From assembly GCA_963767645.1 (NCBI GenBank), contig CAVYEW010000018.1:124001-188000 (forward strand): a stretch of 64,000 bases of DNA. The letters run 5' to 3'. The stretch's first letter is position 1, and the number at the start of each line of letters is the position of its first letter. Below the pieces are notes generated by a model. That model saw nothing but the letters and a program-made list of their open reading frames with translations. It searched no databases and was not told where the DNA came from. Source of the stretch: DATFDN01 sp963767645 (GTDB taxonomy: Bacteria > Pseudomonadota > Alphaproteobacteria > Acetobacterales > Acetobacteraceae). This document shows positions 10,746 to 20,373 of this stretch, one piece after another. The position numbers were made by a program, and so were the translations under genes.

Positions 10746-10771
10746 CCCTCCCCCGCATTTGCGGGGGAGGG
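10746..10771. terminator. GC-rich perfect hairpin between convergent genes
   Basis: Perfect 12-bp inverted repeat, CCCTCCCCCGCA / TGCGGGGGAGGG, with a two-base TT loop. It lies ten bases past the isocitrate lyase stop (read leftward) and after the small protein gene (read rightward), so it could end both transcripts. It lacks a T-run. It also resembles the hairpin units of the dispersed GC-rich repeats at 22205, 35674 and 37466, so it may be a single copy of that family. Confidence 0.5.
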
Positions 10772-10781
10772 GCATGCTCGC

Positions 10782-12170
<1,389 letters not shown>

Positions 12171-12312
12171 CCTGTGTTCCTCTATGCGGTCCGTCGACTG
12201 GGTGAATAATTCACATTGCAGGTGCGAAGTTCAGCCCCCTAATGGCACTCGAACCGTGAATGACGTGCGCGGATTGACGGGGCCGACCCGTGATTTGTAA
12301 AGGATGTCAAGA
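12171..12312. promoter_or_regulatory. Divergent regulatory region of aceA and its regulator
   Basis: 142-bp gap with both promoters. It contains a perfect 13-bp palindrome at 12202-12214 and a matching GTGAAT half-site at 12256-12261. A TTGAC-like hexamer lies near 12274. It is AT-richer than its surroundings, as expected of a promoter region. Confidence 0.55.
12202..12214. promoter_or_regulatory. Candidate operator palindrome GTGAATAATTCAC
   Basis: Perfect dyad GTGAAT-A-ATTCAC located 31 bp upstream of the aceA start and about 100 bp upstream of the regulator. A second GTGAAT half-site lies at 12256. The obvious candidate ligand is the divergent XRE-family regulator. The assignment is inferred from symmetry and position only. 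Confidence 0.45.
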
Positions 12313-13707
12313 ATGAGCCGGGCCATGATCGGCCGAACCGTGCGTCGGCTGCGCACCGAGCGGGACCTGTCGCAACAGGCGCTCGCCACACGCCTCGGCA
12401 TCTCGGCCAGCTATCTCAACCTGATCGAGCACGACCAGCGGGCCGTCACCGCGAGCCTGCTCATCAAGCTTGCCGAGACGCTGCGGGTCGATCTCGCCAC
12501 GCTGTCGGGTTCCGAGGAGCGGCAGTTGGAGATCGGGCTGCGCGAAGCGTTCGCCGATCCGCTGCTCGGCGCCGAGGCGGTGCCGGAGGCCGATGTCGCG
12601 GCGCTGGCCGGCTCGGCGCCGAACGCCGCGCGCGCGGTGCTCGCGCTGTATCGGGCTTGGCGAGTGGCGCGGGAGGACGCGGGCGGCATCGCGCTGCCCT
12701 CAGGCCGGCGCATCCTGCTGCCGACCGAGGAGGCGCGGGATTTCTTCAATGACCGCGCCAACCACTTCCCGGAGCTGGAGGACGCCGCCGAGGCGATCGC
12801 GGCCGAGCTTGGCGCCGCGCCGCACGAGATGAACCATGCCATCGCCGAGCGCCTGCGCCGGGTCCACGGGCTGACGGTGTCGGTCCAGCCGCTGGGCGGG
12901 GCGGAGCGGCGTTATGACCCGGCGGCGCGCAGCCTGGCGCTGGCCGAGGCGCTGCCGCGCGAGAGCCGGGGCTTTCACATGGCGTTCCAGCTCGCGCTTC
13001 TCGAAGCACGCGAGAAGGTGGAGGCGCTGGTGCGCGCGGCGGAGATGACCTCTCCGGAGGCGGCGATGGTGGTCCGCGTCGGCCTGCTGAACTACGTCGC
13101 CGGCGCGCTGCTGATGCCCTATGCCACCGTGCTGGCGGCGGCGCAGGAGATGCGCCACGACATCGAGGCGCTGGCGGCGCGGTTCGGGGTCTCCTACGAG
13201 CAGGTGTGCCACCGGCTAACGGCCCTGCAGCGGCCGGGCGCGCGCGGCGTGCCGTTCTTCTTTCTGCGCATCGATCCGGCCGGCAACGTCTCCAAGCGCT
13301 TCTCCGCCGCCGGCTTTCCGTTTGCCCGTTATGGCGGGTCGTGCCCGCGCTGGGTGGTGCATACCGCGTTCGCCCGCCCCGGCGCGGTGCAGGTGCAGGT
13401 GGCCGAGCTGCCGGACGGGGCGGCATTCCTCTGCTTCGCCCGCACGGTCGATCGTCCGGCCGCGCATTGGGGCGAGCCGCGGCCGACGCATGTGGTGGCG
13501 ATGGGCTGCGCGCTGACCCATGCCCCGGATGTGGTCTATGCGGATGGGTTGGACCTGGAGGGCGCCAAGGTGGAGATCGGGCTGTCGTGCCGCCTGTGCG
13601 ACCGCCCCGACTGCCGCAGCCGCGCCTTCCCTCCGATCGAGCACCGGCTGGCGCTCGACCCGATGATGAAGAGCGCGTCGCCGTATCGGTTCGAGCAGCG
13701 GCGGTGA
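12313..13707 (+). CDS. XRE family short-chain fatty acyl transcriptional regulator (ScfR/RamB-like)
   Basis: 464 residues. An N-terminal helix-turn-helix (LRTERDLSQQALATRLGISASYLNLIE) is followed by an IrrE/DUF955-like middle region and a C-terminal Cys-containing domain (LSCRLCDRPDCRSRAFPP), as in the ScfR/RamB family. Relatives control glyoxylate-shunt and propionate/acetate genes. The divergent isocitrate lyase fits this role, probably sensing acyl-CoA or a related metabolite. I prefer the ATG at 12313 because AGGA lies eight bases upstream; ATG 12304 and 12325 are alternatives. The CxxC-x3-DC pattern near the end could bind a metal. Confidence 0.85.
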   Translation: MSRAMIGRTVRRLRTERDLSQQALATRLGISASYLNLIEHDQRAVTASLLIKLAETLRVDLATLSGSEERQLEIGLREAFADPLLGAEAVPEADVAALAGSAPNAARAVLALYRAWRVAREDAGGIALPSGRRILLPTEEARDFFNDRANHFPELEDAAEAIAAELGAAPHEMNHAIAERLRRVHGLTVSVQPLGGAERRYDPAARSLALAEALPRESRGFHMAFQLALLEAREKVEALVRAAEMTSPEAAMVVRVGLLNYVAGALLMPYATVLAAAQEMRHDIEALAARFGVSYEQVCHRLTALQRPGARGVPFFFLRIDPAGNVSKRFSAAGFPFARYGGSCPRWVVHTAFARPGAVQVQVAELPDGAAFLCFARTVDRPAAHWGEPRPTHVVAMGCALTHAPDVVYADGLDLEGAKVEIGLSCRLCDRPDCRSRAFPPIEHRLALDPMMKSASPYRFEQRR

Positions 13708-13726
13708 TCGTAGCGGGGGCCGCTGG

Positions 13727-14194
13727 CTACCGATTCGGCTTGAACCCGAGTGCGTCCATGAATTGCTGCGTCCTCGCATCCGGCGCATGCGGCGGCGGGG
13801 CTGGACGCGGCGCCGGCGGCGGGGTCAGGTTCACCGGATGTCCGCCCGGCTGGCCGGCCCAGACATGCGGCTGTCCGTGGTTCCAGTCGGCGTCGTGATG
13901 CGACCAGTCGCCATGGTCGTACCGATCCCGATCGTACCGTCGGTCCCAGCCGGGCTGCTGGTAGGCGAACGGCGCGACATAGGTCGGCTGATAAGCATAC
14001 GGCGCCACGTAGCCCGGCTGGTAGCCGTAAGGCGGCGCGTAGCCGGGGTCCACATAGGATCCGCCATACGCGTAGTCATAAGGCGGCGCGGGGTAGGGTG
14101 CCCCGCCGCCAAATGCCGCGGTGCCGTCCAGAGCGCCCGCGCAGCCGGAAAGCGCGAGCCCTGTCGCGAGGATCAACGCCGAGCGTAACCTCAT
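13727..14194 (-). CDS. Tyr/Pro-rich putative lipoprotein
   Basis: 155 residues. The N-terminus MRLRSALILATGLALSGC is a lipoprotein signal with an LSGC lipobox (Cys18). The mature part is low-complexity: repeated units of the type YGYQPGYVAPYAYQPTYVAP, then a His/Asp-rich stretch, and a Pro-rich tail ending DALGFKPNR. It is probably exported and anchored to a membrane. No known domain is recognised. The start at 14194 has GGAG six bases upstream; a GTG at 14206 is possible. It is divergent from the histidine kinase gene only 27 bp away. Confidence 0.65.
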   Translation of the reverse strand: MRLRSALILATGLALSGCAGALDGTAAFGGGAPYPAPPYDYAYGGSYVDPGYAPPYGYQPGYVAPYAYQPTYVAPFAYQQPGWDRRYDRDRYDHGDWSHHDADWNHGQPHVWAGQPGGHPVNLTPPPAPRPAPPPHAPDARTQQFMDALGFKPNR

Positions 14195-14221
14195 CACACT
14201 CTCCACTTCGCCTTTGTTGAT

Positions 14222-15052
14222 ATGGAAGCGCGTGGATCACGATCCAGGGTGCGTCTGGAAAGGACAGTTCGGTATTTTCGTTATGCTCTCCGAAGTCGGA
14301 GCCGAGCGACTTTGACCGAGGATACCGACCGGCGGATCGCCGCGCTTGAGGAGGCAGTAAGGGCACGCGACGAGTTCATCGCGATTGCCGGCCACGAGTT
14401 GCGCAATCCCCTGACCCCGATCGTTCTTCTGGTGGACATGATCCGCGGCCAGGCCAGCGGACTGAAGGGGGCGCGCGAGCTGATGCCGGGCCTCGACCGC
14501 CTGGACCGGGCGATTACCGCTTATCTCAAGCGAACCACCGTGCTGCTTAATGTGTCGCGGCTTTCGTCCGGCACATTCAGCCTCGAGCTCTCGGAAATCG
14601 ATGTTTCCGCCGTGGTCCGGGACGTGGCGGACAGTCTGGCGGTCAGCGCCCAGCGGGTGGGGTCGGCGTTGATCCTGGCGATCAAGGACGGGATCAATGG
14701 TGTTCTGGACCGGCTCGGCGTCGAGCAGATCACTGAGAATCTTCTGACCAACGCCCTGAAATACGGCGGCGGCGAGCCGATCGAGGTGACGCTGGTCCGC
14801 GACGGCGATCACGCCCGCTTGCGGGTGCGCGATCACGGCATTGGCATCCAGCCTGGGGATCAAGCACGCATCTTCGCTCGTTTCGAGCGGGCAGTGTCCC
14901 GAAGCCAGCATGGGGGTTTCGGCATCGGACTGTGGATGGTCGGCCGCTTGGTCGAGGCTATGGAGGGCAGCATCTCCGTGGAGAGCAGCAGCGGGAACGG
15001 GTCCAGCTTCACCGTCACGCTTCCGCTGACACTGCAAAAGGCACAGCCATGA
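14222..15052 (+). CDS. Sensor histidine kinase
   Basis: 276 residues as an open frame. A HisKA domain has the phospho-acceptor motif GHELRNPL (His58 with this start). It is followed by a HATPase domain with the N-box QITENLLTNALKYGGG, G1 box DHGIGI and G2 box GGFGIGLWMVG. There is no transmembrane segment or recognisable sensor domain, so it is probably a cytoplasmic kinase fed by a partner. The true start may be the TTG at 14312, since the first 30 residues are Arg-rich and unlike the family. Its stop overlaps the ATG of the KaiC-like gene, and a receiver protein follows: a three-gene signalling cassette. Confidence 0.85.
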   Translation: MEARGSRSRVRLERTVRYFRYALRSRSRATLTEDTDRRIAALEEAVRARDEFIAIAGHELRNPLTPIVLLVDMIRGQASGLKGARELMPGLDRLDRAITAYLKRTTVLLNVSRLSSGTFSLELSEIDVSAVVRDVADSLAVSAQRVGSALILAIKDGINGVLDRLGVEQITENLLTNALKYGGGEPIEVTLVRDGDHARLRVRDHGIGIQPGDQARIFARFERAVSRSQHGGFGIGLWMVGRLVEAMEGSISVESSSGNGSSFTVTLPLTLQKAQP

Positions 15053-16527
15053 GTGGAACCCCCGATGGCGGCGGGCAGGGTGAGGAGCTGGTGCCGAGCG
15101 GCATCGCCGGGCTCGATACCATTCTGAAGGGCGGGTTCCTTCGGGGCGGCATCAATCTGATTCAGGGCGAGCCCGGCACTGGCAAGACCATCCTCGGCAA
15201 CCAGCTCTGTTTCAACCATGCTGCCGGGGGTGGGAAGGCGCTGTTCGTCACCCTGCTGGCCGAGACGCATGCGCGGATGCTGATGCATCACCGCCGGCTG
15301 GAGTTCTTCGATGAATCGGTCATCCCGGCTGCGCTCTATTATGTCAGTGCGTTTCGCACTCTGGAGGAGGAAGGGCTGGCGGGCCTGCTCCAACTGCTCC
15401 GGCGCGAGATTGAGGCACGCGGGATAAGCCTCCTGGTGCTCGACGGATTCACTGCGGTGCAGGAGACTGCCGGGTCGTCACTGGAGGTGAAGAAGTTCGT
15501 CCACGGACTGCAGACCCAGGCGGCGCTTACCGCCTGCACCATGTTCGTCCTGACCAGCGCCGTCGCGCGCCCCTCACCGCCCGAGCACACAATGGTGGAC
15601 GCGGTTGTGGAACTCGCAACGCACTTGTTTGGCCGGCGCGCCGAACGCACGGTGGAGATTCTGAAGCGCCGCGGCCTCGGTTTCCTGCGCGGCCGGCACT
15701 CGTTCCGGATCACCGATGCCGGCCTGACCGTGTTTCCGCGGATCGAGGCGTTGCTGCACAGGCCGACGCGAGAGGATCACGACGAGCGAGCCCGAGTCCC
15801 GACCAACATCCCTCGGCTCGACGAGATGCTTGGCGGCGGCCTGCCCGCCAATTCCATGACCATGCTCACCGGCCCGTCCGGCTCCGGGAAGACGACTGCG
15901 GGATTGCAGTTCCTGGGCGGAGCGGGGGCGGAGGAGCCTGGACTGTTCTTCGGCTTTTTCGACACGCCGGCGCGGCTGCTCGTCAAAGCGAGGCATCTGA
16001 ACCTGCCGATCGAGCGTAGTCTCAGGGCAGGGCATGTCGAGATCCTGTGGCAGCCGACCACGGAAGGCGTGCTGGACGAGGTCGGCAACCGGATGCTCGA
16101 AGCCGTGTTGCGCCGCAAGGTTCGCCGCCTGTTCCTCGACGGGTACGCCGGGCTGGAACGGCTCGCGGTCGATCGGGCGCGGCTTTACCCGTTCATGACC
16201 GCCCTCTCCAACGAGCTCCGCGCGCTCGGCGTCACCACCGTGCTTACCAACGAGGCTGATCTGCACGGCTCCGTCGATCTCCCTACCGGCGGGCTGATGT
16301 TGCGGGAGGTCTCCGGGATCGCCGAGAACGTGATCCTGATGCGGTTCATCGAGCTGCGCACCCGGCTGCACCGGATGATCTCGGTCATCAAGGTACGCGA
16401 CAGCGGCTTCCAGCACAGGATGCGCGGCTACGCCATCGCCGACGGCGGCATCGTCATCGACGAAGGTCCTGAACGCGCCGAGGCGATTCTCGTTGAGGCA
16501 TCAGGCGGACGCGGCCAGGAGGATTGA
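15049..16527 (+). CDS. KaiC-like double RecA-domain ATPase
   Basis: 492 residues made of two KaiC/RecA-like domains. Walker A motifs are GEPGTGKT (residues 40-47) and GPSGSGKT (275-282); Walker B-like strands are LLVLDGF and RLFLDGY. The adjacent-Glu pair used by cyanobacterial KaiC for catalysis is not clear: the equivalent positions read LLAETHAR and FFDTPAR, so activity may differ. The ATG overlaps the kinase stop (ATGA). Outside cyanobacteria such proteins occur with histidine kinases and receivers and are linked to stress or redox signalling rather than a proven clock. There are no kaiA or kaiB genes here. Confidence 0.87.
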   Translation: MSGTPDGGGQGEELVPSGIAGLDTILKGGFLRGGINLIQGEPGTGKTILGNQLCFNHAAGGGKALFVTLLAETHARMLMHHRRLEFFDESVIPAALYYVSAFRTLEEEGLAGLLQLLRREIEARGISLLVLDGFTAVQETAGSSLEVKKFVHGLQTQAALTACTMFVLTSAVARPSPPEHTMVDAVVELATHLFGRRAERTVEILKRRGLGFLRGRHSFRITDAGLTVFPRIEALLHRPTREDHDERARVPTNIPRLDEMLGGGLPANSMTMLTGPSGSGKTTAGLQFLGGAGAEEPGLFFGFFDTPARLLVKARHLNLPIERSLRAGHVEILWQPTTEGVLDEVGNRMLEAVLRRKVRRLFLDGYAGLERLAVDRARLYPFMTALSNELRALGVTTVLTNEADLHGSVDLPTGGLMLREVSGIAENVILMRFIELRTRLHRMISVIKVRDSGFQHRMRGYAIADGGIVIDEGPERAEAILVEASGGRGQED

Positions 16528-16529
16528 GC

Positions 16530-16901
16530 GTGGCCACGGTCTTGGTCGTCGATGACGAGTTCGGCATCGCAGAGGTGCTGGAGGCGGCGCTGACGGACGC
16601 GGGCCATCGCGTCCTGACAGCGAGCAACGGCAAGCACGGGCTGCAGCGGCTTGCCGAGGTCACGCCGGATATCGTGTTCCTCGATTACATGATGCCGGTG
16701 ATGGACGGTCCGACGATGTTGCGCGCAATGCAATCCACGCCGGCCTACCAGGCGATCCCGGTGATCCTGATGAGTTCGCTTCCCGAAGCAGTGATAGCCG
16801 CTTCGTCCAACGGCTATCGTGCCTTCCTGCGCAAGCCGTTCATGCTGCGATCAGTCATCGACGTCATCACCCGGATGCTCCACGCAGGCCCAGCGGGCTA
16901 G
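16530..16901 (+). CDS. Single-domain response regulator
   Basis: 123-residue CheY-like receiver with no output domain. Acidic pocket Asp8/Asp9, phospho-acceptor Asp52 in FLDYMMP, a switch Ser in LMSS and the conserved Lys in FLRKPF are all present. The GTG at 16530 has GGAGG seven bases upstream; a TTG at 16524 is too close to that site. It is the last gene of the kinase-KaiC-receiver cassette and probably relays or buffers phosphate from the kinase. Confidence 0.88.
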   Translation: MATVLVVDDEFGIAEVLEAALTDAGHRVLTASNGKHGLQRLAEVTPDIVFLDYMMPVMDGPTMLRAMQSTPAYQAIPVILMSSLPEAVIAASSNGYRAFLRKPFMLRSVIDVITRMLHAGPAG

Positions 16902-17003
16902 AGGCGCCCGCGCTTGACAAGGCCCTGGTGAGGAATACCACCGGCGAAGCCTGCGGGCGTTGCGCGGCAGTTGCTCGCCACCGGCTGAGCGAAGGAGAAA
17001 ACC

Positions 17004-18437
17004 ATGTATCCCGACGTGACCTTGTTTATTGACGGCGCCTGGAGGCCGGCATCCGGCAACCGAACCATCCCGGTGGCGAATCCCGCAACCGGCGAGACGA
17101 TCGGCAGCGTCGCGCACGCCGATCGCGGCGACCTCGACCGCGCCCTGGAAGCCGCCGAGAAGGGCTTCAAGGCCTGGCGCAAGGTCTCGGCCTATGATCG
17201 GGCCAGGATCATGCGCAAGGCAGCGAACCTGCTGCGCGAGCGCGCCGACGACATCGCCCGGCTGATGACGCAGGAGCAGGGCAAGCCTCTGGTCGAAGCG
17301 AAGGGCGAGACGCTGGCGGGCGCGGACGTGATCGACTGGTTTGCCGAGGAAGCCCGCCGCGCCTATGGCCGCGTCGTGCCGGCGCGTGCCGAGGGCATAT
17401 ATCAGCTCGTCATCAAGGAGCCGGTCGGTCCGGTGGCGGCGTTCACGCCTTGGAACTTCCCGATCAACCAGGTGGTGCGCAAGCTCTCCGCCGCGCTCGC
17501 CGCCGGCTGCTCGATCATCGTCAAGGCGCCGGAAGAGACGCCGGCCTCGCCGGCCGAACTGATCCGCTGCTTCGCCGATGCCGGCGTGCCGGCCGGGGCG
17601 GTCAACCTGGTCTATGGCGTGCCGGCGGAGATCTCGGAATACCTCATTCCCCATCCGGTGATCCGCAAGATCTCGTTCACCGGGTCAACAGCCGTGGGCA
17701 AGCAGCTCGCCGCGCTCGCGGGCCAGCATATGAAGCGGGCCACGATGGAGCTTGGCGGCCACGCCCCGGCGATCGTGTTCGATGATGCCGATGTCGATGC
17801 GGCAAGCCGCATCCTGGCCGCGAGCAAGCTGCGCAATGCCGGCCAGGTGTGCATCTCGCCGACCCGCTTCCTGGTGCAGGAGCCGGTGTTCGAGCAGTTC
17901 GTCGATTCGTTCGTGGCGAGCGTCAAGAAGGCCAAGGTCGGCGACGGGCTGGAGGCCGGCACGACAATGGGGCCGCTGGCAAATCCGCGCCGGATAAGCG
18001 CGATGGAGACGCTCATCGGCGACGCCGTGAGGCACGGCGCCGATGTGCGCACCGGCGGCAACCGGATCGGCAACAAGGGCAATTTCTTCGAGCCCACGGT
18101 GCTGACCAACGTGCCGCAGGACGCGCGCATCATGAACGAGGAGCCGTTCGGCCCGGTGGCGGTGATCTCGCCGTTCCGGGGCTTCGATGATGTGGTGCAG
18201 GAGGCCAACCGGCTGCCGTTCGGGCTTGCATCCTACGCCTTCACCCGCTCGACCAGGACGGCGACGGCGATCGCCGCTTCGGTGGAAGCCGGGATGATGA
18301 CGGTCAACCATATCGGGCTTGCCTTGCCGGAGGTGCCGTTCGGCGGCGTGAAGGATTCTGGCTACGGCTCGGAAGGCGGATCGGAAGCGATCGAGGCGTA
18401 TCTGAACACGAAATTCGTGACGCAGGCCGGGTTGTAG
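17004..18437 (+). CDS. NAD(P)-dependent succinate-semialdehyde dehydrogenase family protein
   Basis: 477-residue aldehyde dehydrogenase of the GabD/SSADH type. The active-site segment GGHAPAIVFDDADVD with the catalytic Glu just before it, and the nucleophilic Cys in RNAGQVCISPTRF, are intact. PWNFPINQ and FTGSTAVGKQL mark the cofactor-binding fold. GAAGGAG precedes the ATG. It would oxidise succinate semialdehyde or a related semialdehyde to the acid, feeding the TCA cycle. It stands alone between the signalling cassette and a repeat element. A perfect TTGACA hexamer at 16914 in the upstream gap may be a promoter -35, but no convincing -10 follows. Confidence 0.9.
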   Translation: MYPDVTLFIDGAWRPASGNRTIPVANPATGETIGSVAHADRGDLDRALEAAEKGFKAWRKVSAYDRARIMRKAANLLRERADDIARLMTQEQGKPLVEAKGETLAGADVIDWFAEEARRAYGRVVPARAEGIYQLVIKEPVGPVAAFTPWNFPINQVVRKLSAALAAGCSIIVKAPEETPASPAELIRCFADAGVPAGAVNLVYGVPAEISEYLIPHPVIRKISFTGSTAVGKQLAALAGQHMKRATMELGGHAPAIVFDDADVDAASRILAASKLRNAGQVCISPTRFLVQEPVFEQFVDSFVASVKKAKVGDGLEAGTTMGPLANPRRISAMETLIGDAVRHGADVRTGGNRIGNKGNFFEPTVLTNVPQDARIMNEEPFGPVAVISPFRGFDDVVQEANRLPFGLASYAFTRSTRTATAIAASVEAGMMTVNHIGLALPEVPFGGVKDSGYGSEGGSEAIEAYLNTKFVTQAGL

Positions 18438-18447
18438 TTTTCCAGAT

Positions 18448-18532
18448 CGTCATGGCCGGACTTGGTCTGGCCACCCACGTCTTGCCACCGCGAGCAAAGA
18501 CGTGGGTGCTCGGGCCGAGCCCGAGCATGACG
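18448..18532. repeat. 85-bp cloverleaf-like palindromic repeat
   Basis: Three consecutive perfect or near-perfect hairpins enclosed by an outer stem. Outer stem: CGTCATG (18448) with CATGACG (18526). Hairpin 1: 18454-18472, 8-bp stem with one G-T pair and a TTG loop. Hairpin 2: arms CACCCACGTCTT (18472) and AAGACGTGGGTG (18497). Hairpin 3: CTCGGGC-CGA-GCCCGAG at 18509-18525. The text resembles the 'CGTCATGGCCGG...CCACGTCTT' intergenic repeats common in alphaproteobacteria. It lies just after the aldehyde dehydrogenase and could also end its transcript. Confidence 0.75.
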
Positions 18533-18718
18533 TAAAATTCTTGTTAGTGTGTCGTAACTGTCTCACATCCGGCAGAAACTTGCAGGCGAGTTCCAAGAAG
18601 GCTAGCGCAACTCTGCGACTTTCCGTAAGGTCGTTGCGCCGACGCGGTGAATCCGCGGAGTCGCGATCCCGCCGCGTCGGAGCTTGATGTCGACCACCGC
18701 TCGTGACGAGGAGACAGC

Positions 18719-18988
18719 ATGTCCAAGGCCTTTATTGCGCAGATCATCCAGTCATCGGCCGATCTGACCGGCGCCGCCGCGAACCGCGCCGCCGGCCACC
18801 TGATGGATGCGATCGTCAAGGAGCTGAAGAAGTCCGGCAAGTTCACGCTGCCCAGCTTCGGCACGTTCACGGTCCGCAAGACCAAGGCCCGCAAGGGGCT
18901 GAACCCGCGCACGGGCGAGTCGATCAAGGTGCGCGCCGGCAAGACCGTCCGCTTCAAGGCCTCGCCGACGCTGAAGAAGTTGGTCTGA
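18719..18988 (+). CDS. HU family DNA-binding protein
   Basis: 89-residue histone-like protein (PF00216). The N-terminal helices are followed by the FTLPSFGTFTVRKTKARKG beta region and the GLNPRTGESIKV arm, close to the usual 90-residue length. It would bind and bend DNA as a dimer in the nucleoid. GAGGAG lies upstream of the ATG. It has a slightly unusual hydrophobic N-terminus (MSKAFIAQIIQSSADLTG), suggesting a divergent HU paralogue rather than the main copy. The MFS gene follows directly. Confidence 0.92.
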   Translation: MSKAFIAQIIQSSADLTGAAANRAAGHLMDAIVKELKKSGKFTLPSFGTFTVRKTKARKGLNPRTGESIKVRAGKTVRFKASPTLKKLV

Positions 18989-19074
18989 CCCGCGCGGCGC
19001 CGGAGACCGGAGCCGGGGGCAACGCGCCCGGCCCGCGCCGGCCGCACCGCACGGATCGATGGAGCCTCACTGCC

Positions 19075-20373
19075 GTGCTGCTCGGCACCGCCACGGTGCC
19101 GCTCGATTCGGCGGTCAATGTCGACTTCCCGCGCATCACCGCGCATTTCGACGTGGCCGTCCCGCTGATCCAGTGGGTGGTCGTCAGCTACACCCTGACC
19201 AGCGCCAGCCTGGTCCTCGTGTTCGGGCGCGTCGGCGACATCGCCGGGCATCGCCGCATCTTTCTCCTCGGCACGGCCTGGAGCGGAGCCGCGTTCCTGC
19301 TCTGCGCCGCCGCTCCGGGCCTTGGCTGGCTGTTGGGCGGGCGCGTCCTGCAAGGCGTCGGCGCCGGGCTGGTGATGAGCTGCGGCCCGGCACTGGTGAC
19401 AGGACTCTATCCGGAGGCGCTGCGCCCGCGCGCGGTCGCCGCCTACACCGTTGCGTTCGGAATAGCCGGGGCGCTCGGGCCGGTGCTCGGCGGCGTCCTG
19501 CTCGCCCATTTCGACTGGTCAAGCGTGTTCTGGGCCCGCGCGCCGATCGCCGTATGCGCCTTCCTGCTCGGGTTGTGGCTGCCGCGGACGCCGCGCTCCC
19601 ATGAAGCGGCGCCGCGTTTTGACTGGGCGGGTGCAATGCTGCTCGTAGCCACACTGTGCGGCCTGCTGCTGGCGCTCGGCAGTGTGCGCCGGCCGGGTTG
19701 GGCCGGGCTCGCGGGCGGGATCGCGCTGCTTGCCGGCGTGGCCTTCGTGCGGCGCGAGGGCCGCGCGTCGTCGCCGATCGTGCAACTCGGGCTGTTCCGC
19801 CAGCCGGGTTTCGCGCTGCTGAATGCCGGCAGCGTCCTGATCAACTTGGCGACCTTCGCGGTGCTGCTGCTGGTGCCGTTCGCGCTGGCGTTGCTGCCGC
19901 AACTCTCGCAAATCGAGCGCGGCCTGGTGCTCGCAGCCTCACCGGGCGCGGTGGCGCTGGCGGCACCTGTGGCCGGACGGGTGATCGCGCGGGGGCGCAT
20001 TTGGCCGTTGGCCGGCGGCGCCGTGCTGGCGGGCGCCGGGCTGCTGGCGATCGGCCTGTGCGGGGCCTCGATCCCACTGCTGATCACCGGGATGCTGCTC
20101 CAGGGAATCGGGCTGGGCCTATTCCAGGTGGCCTATCTCGACCGCGTCACCGCCGCCTTGCCGCTTGGCGACCGCGGCGTGGCCGGCAGCCTGGCGATGC
20201 TGACCCGCACCTTGGGCCTCGTGTTCGGCGCCGCCGCGCTGATGCTGCTGTTCGAGACGCTGCGCAACGGAGCTTCGTTCGCGTTCGCGTTCCGTGGCAC
20301 GTTCATCGCGGCAGGCGCGCTGCCGCTCGCGCTTGGACTTATCTGGGCGCTCCGTTCCCCTCAGCTTCCATAG
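19075..20373 (+). CDS. MFS transporter, EmrB/QacA-like
   Basis: Major facilitator permease of about 430-460 residues with many hydrophobic segments. The first helix contains GTATVPLDSAVNVDFPRIT, the family motif C-like sequence of drug:H+ antiporters. FGRVGDIAGHRR is the motif A loop between helices 2 and 3. The first standard start in frame is GTG 19075, but the frame is homologous-looking further upstream (WSLTA before it), so the real start may be a non-standard CTG at 18982 overlapping the HU stop. Substrate unknown; drug or metabolite efflux is likely. The 3' end overlaps the convergent TRAP permease gene by 13 bp. Confidence 0.82.
   Translation: MLLGTATVPLDSAVNVDFPRITAHFDVAVPLIQWVVVSYTLTSASLVLVFGRVGDIAGHRRIFLLGTAWSGAAFLLCAAAPGLGWLLGGRVLQGVGAGLVMSCGPALVTGLYPEALRPRAVAAYTVAFGIAGALGPVLGGVLLAHFDWSSVFWARAPIAVCAFLLGLWLPRTPRSHEAAPRFDWAGAMLLVATLCGLLLALGSVRRPGWAGLAGGIALLAGVAFVRREGRASSPIVQLGLFRQPGFALLNAGSVLINLATFAVLLLVPFALALLPQLSQIERGLVLAASPGAVALAAPVAGRVIARGRIWPLAGGAVLAGAGLLAIGLCGASIPLLITGMLLQGIGLGLFQVAYLDRVTAALPLGDRGVAGSLAMLTRTLGLVFGAAALMLLFETLRNGASFAFAFRGTFIAAGALPLALGLIWALRSPQLP

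Noticed and set aside
16914..16940. Promoter for the succinate-semialdehyde dehydrogenase
   Set aside because: TTGACA is perfect but no -10 element lies at proper spacing, so it is mentioned only in the gene entry.
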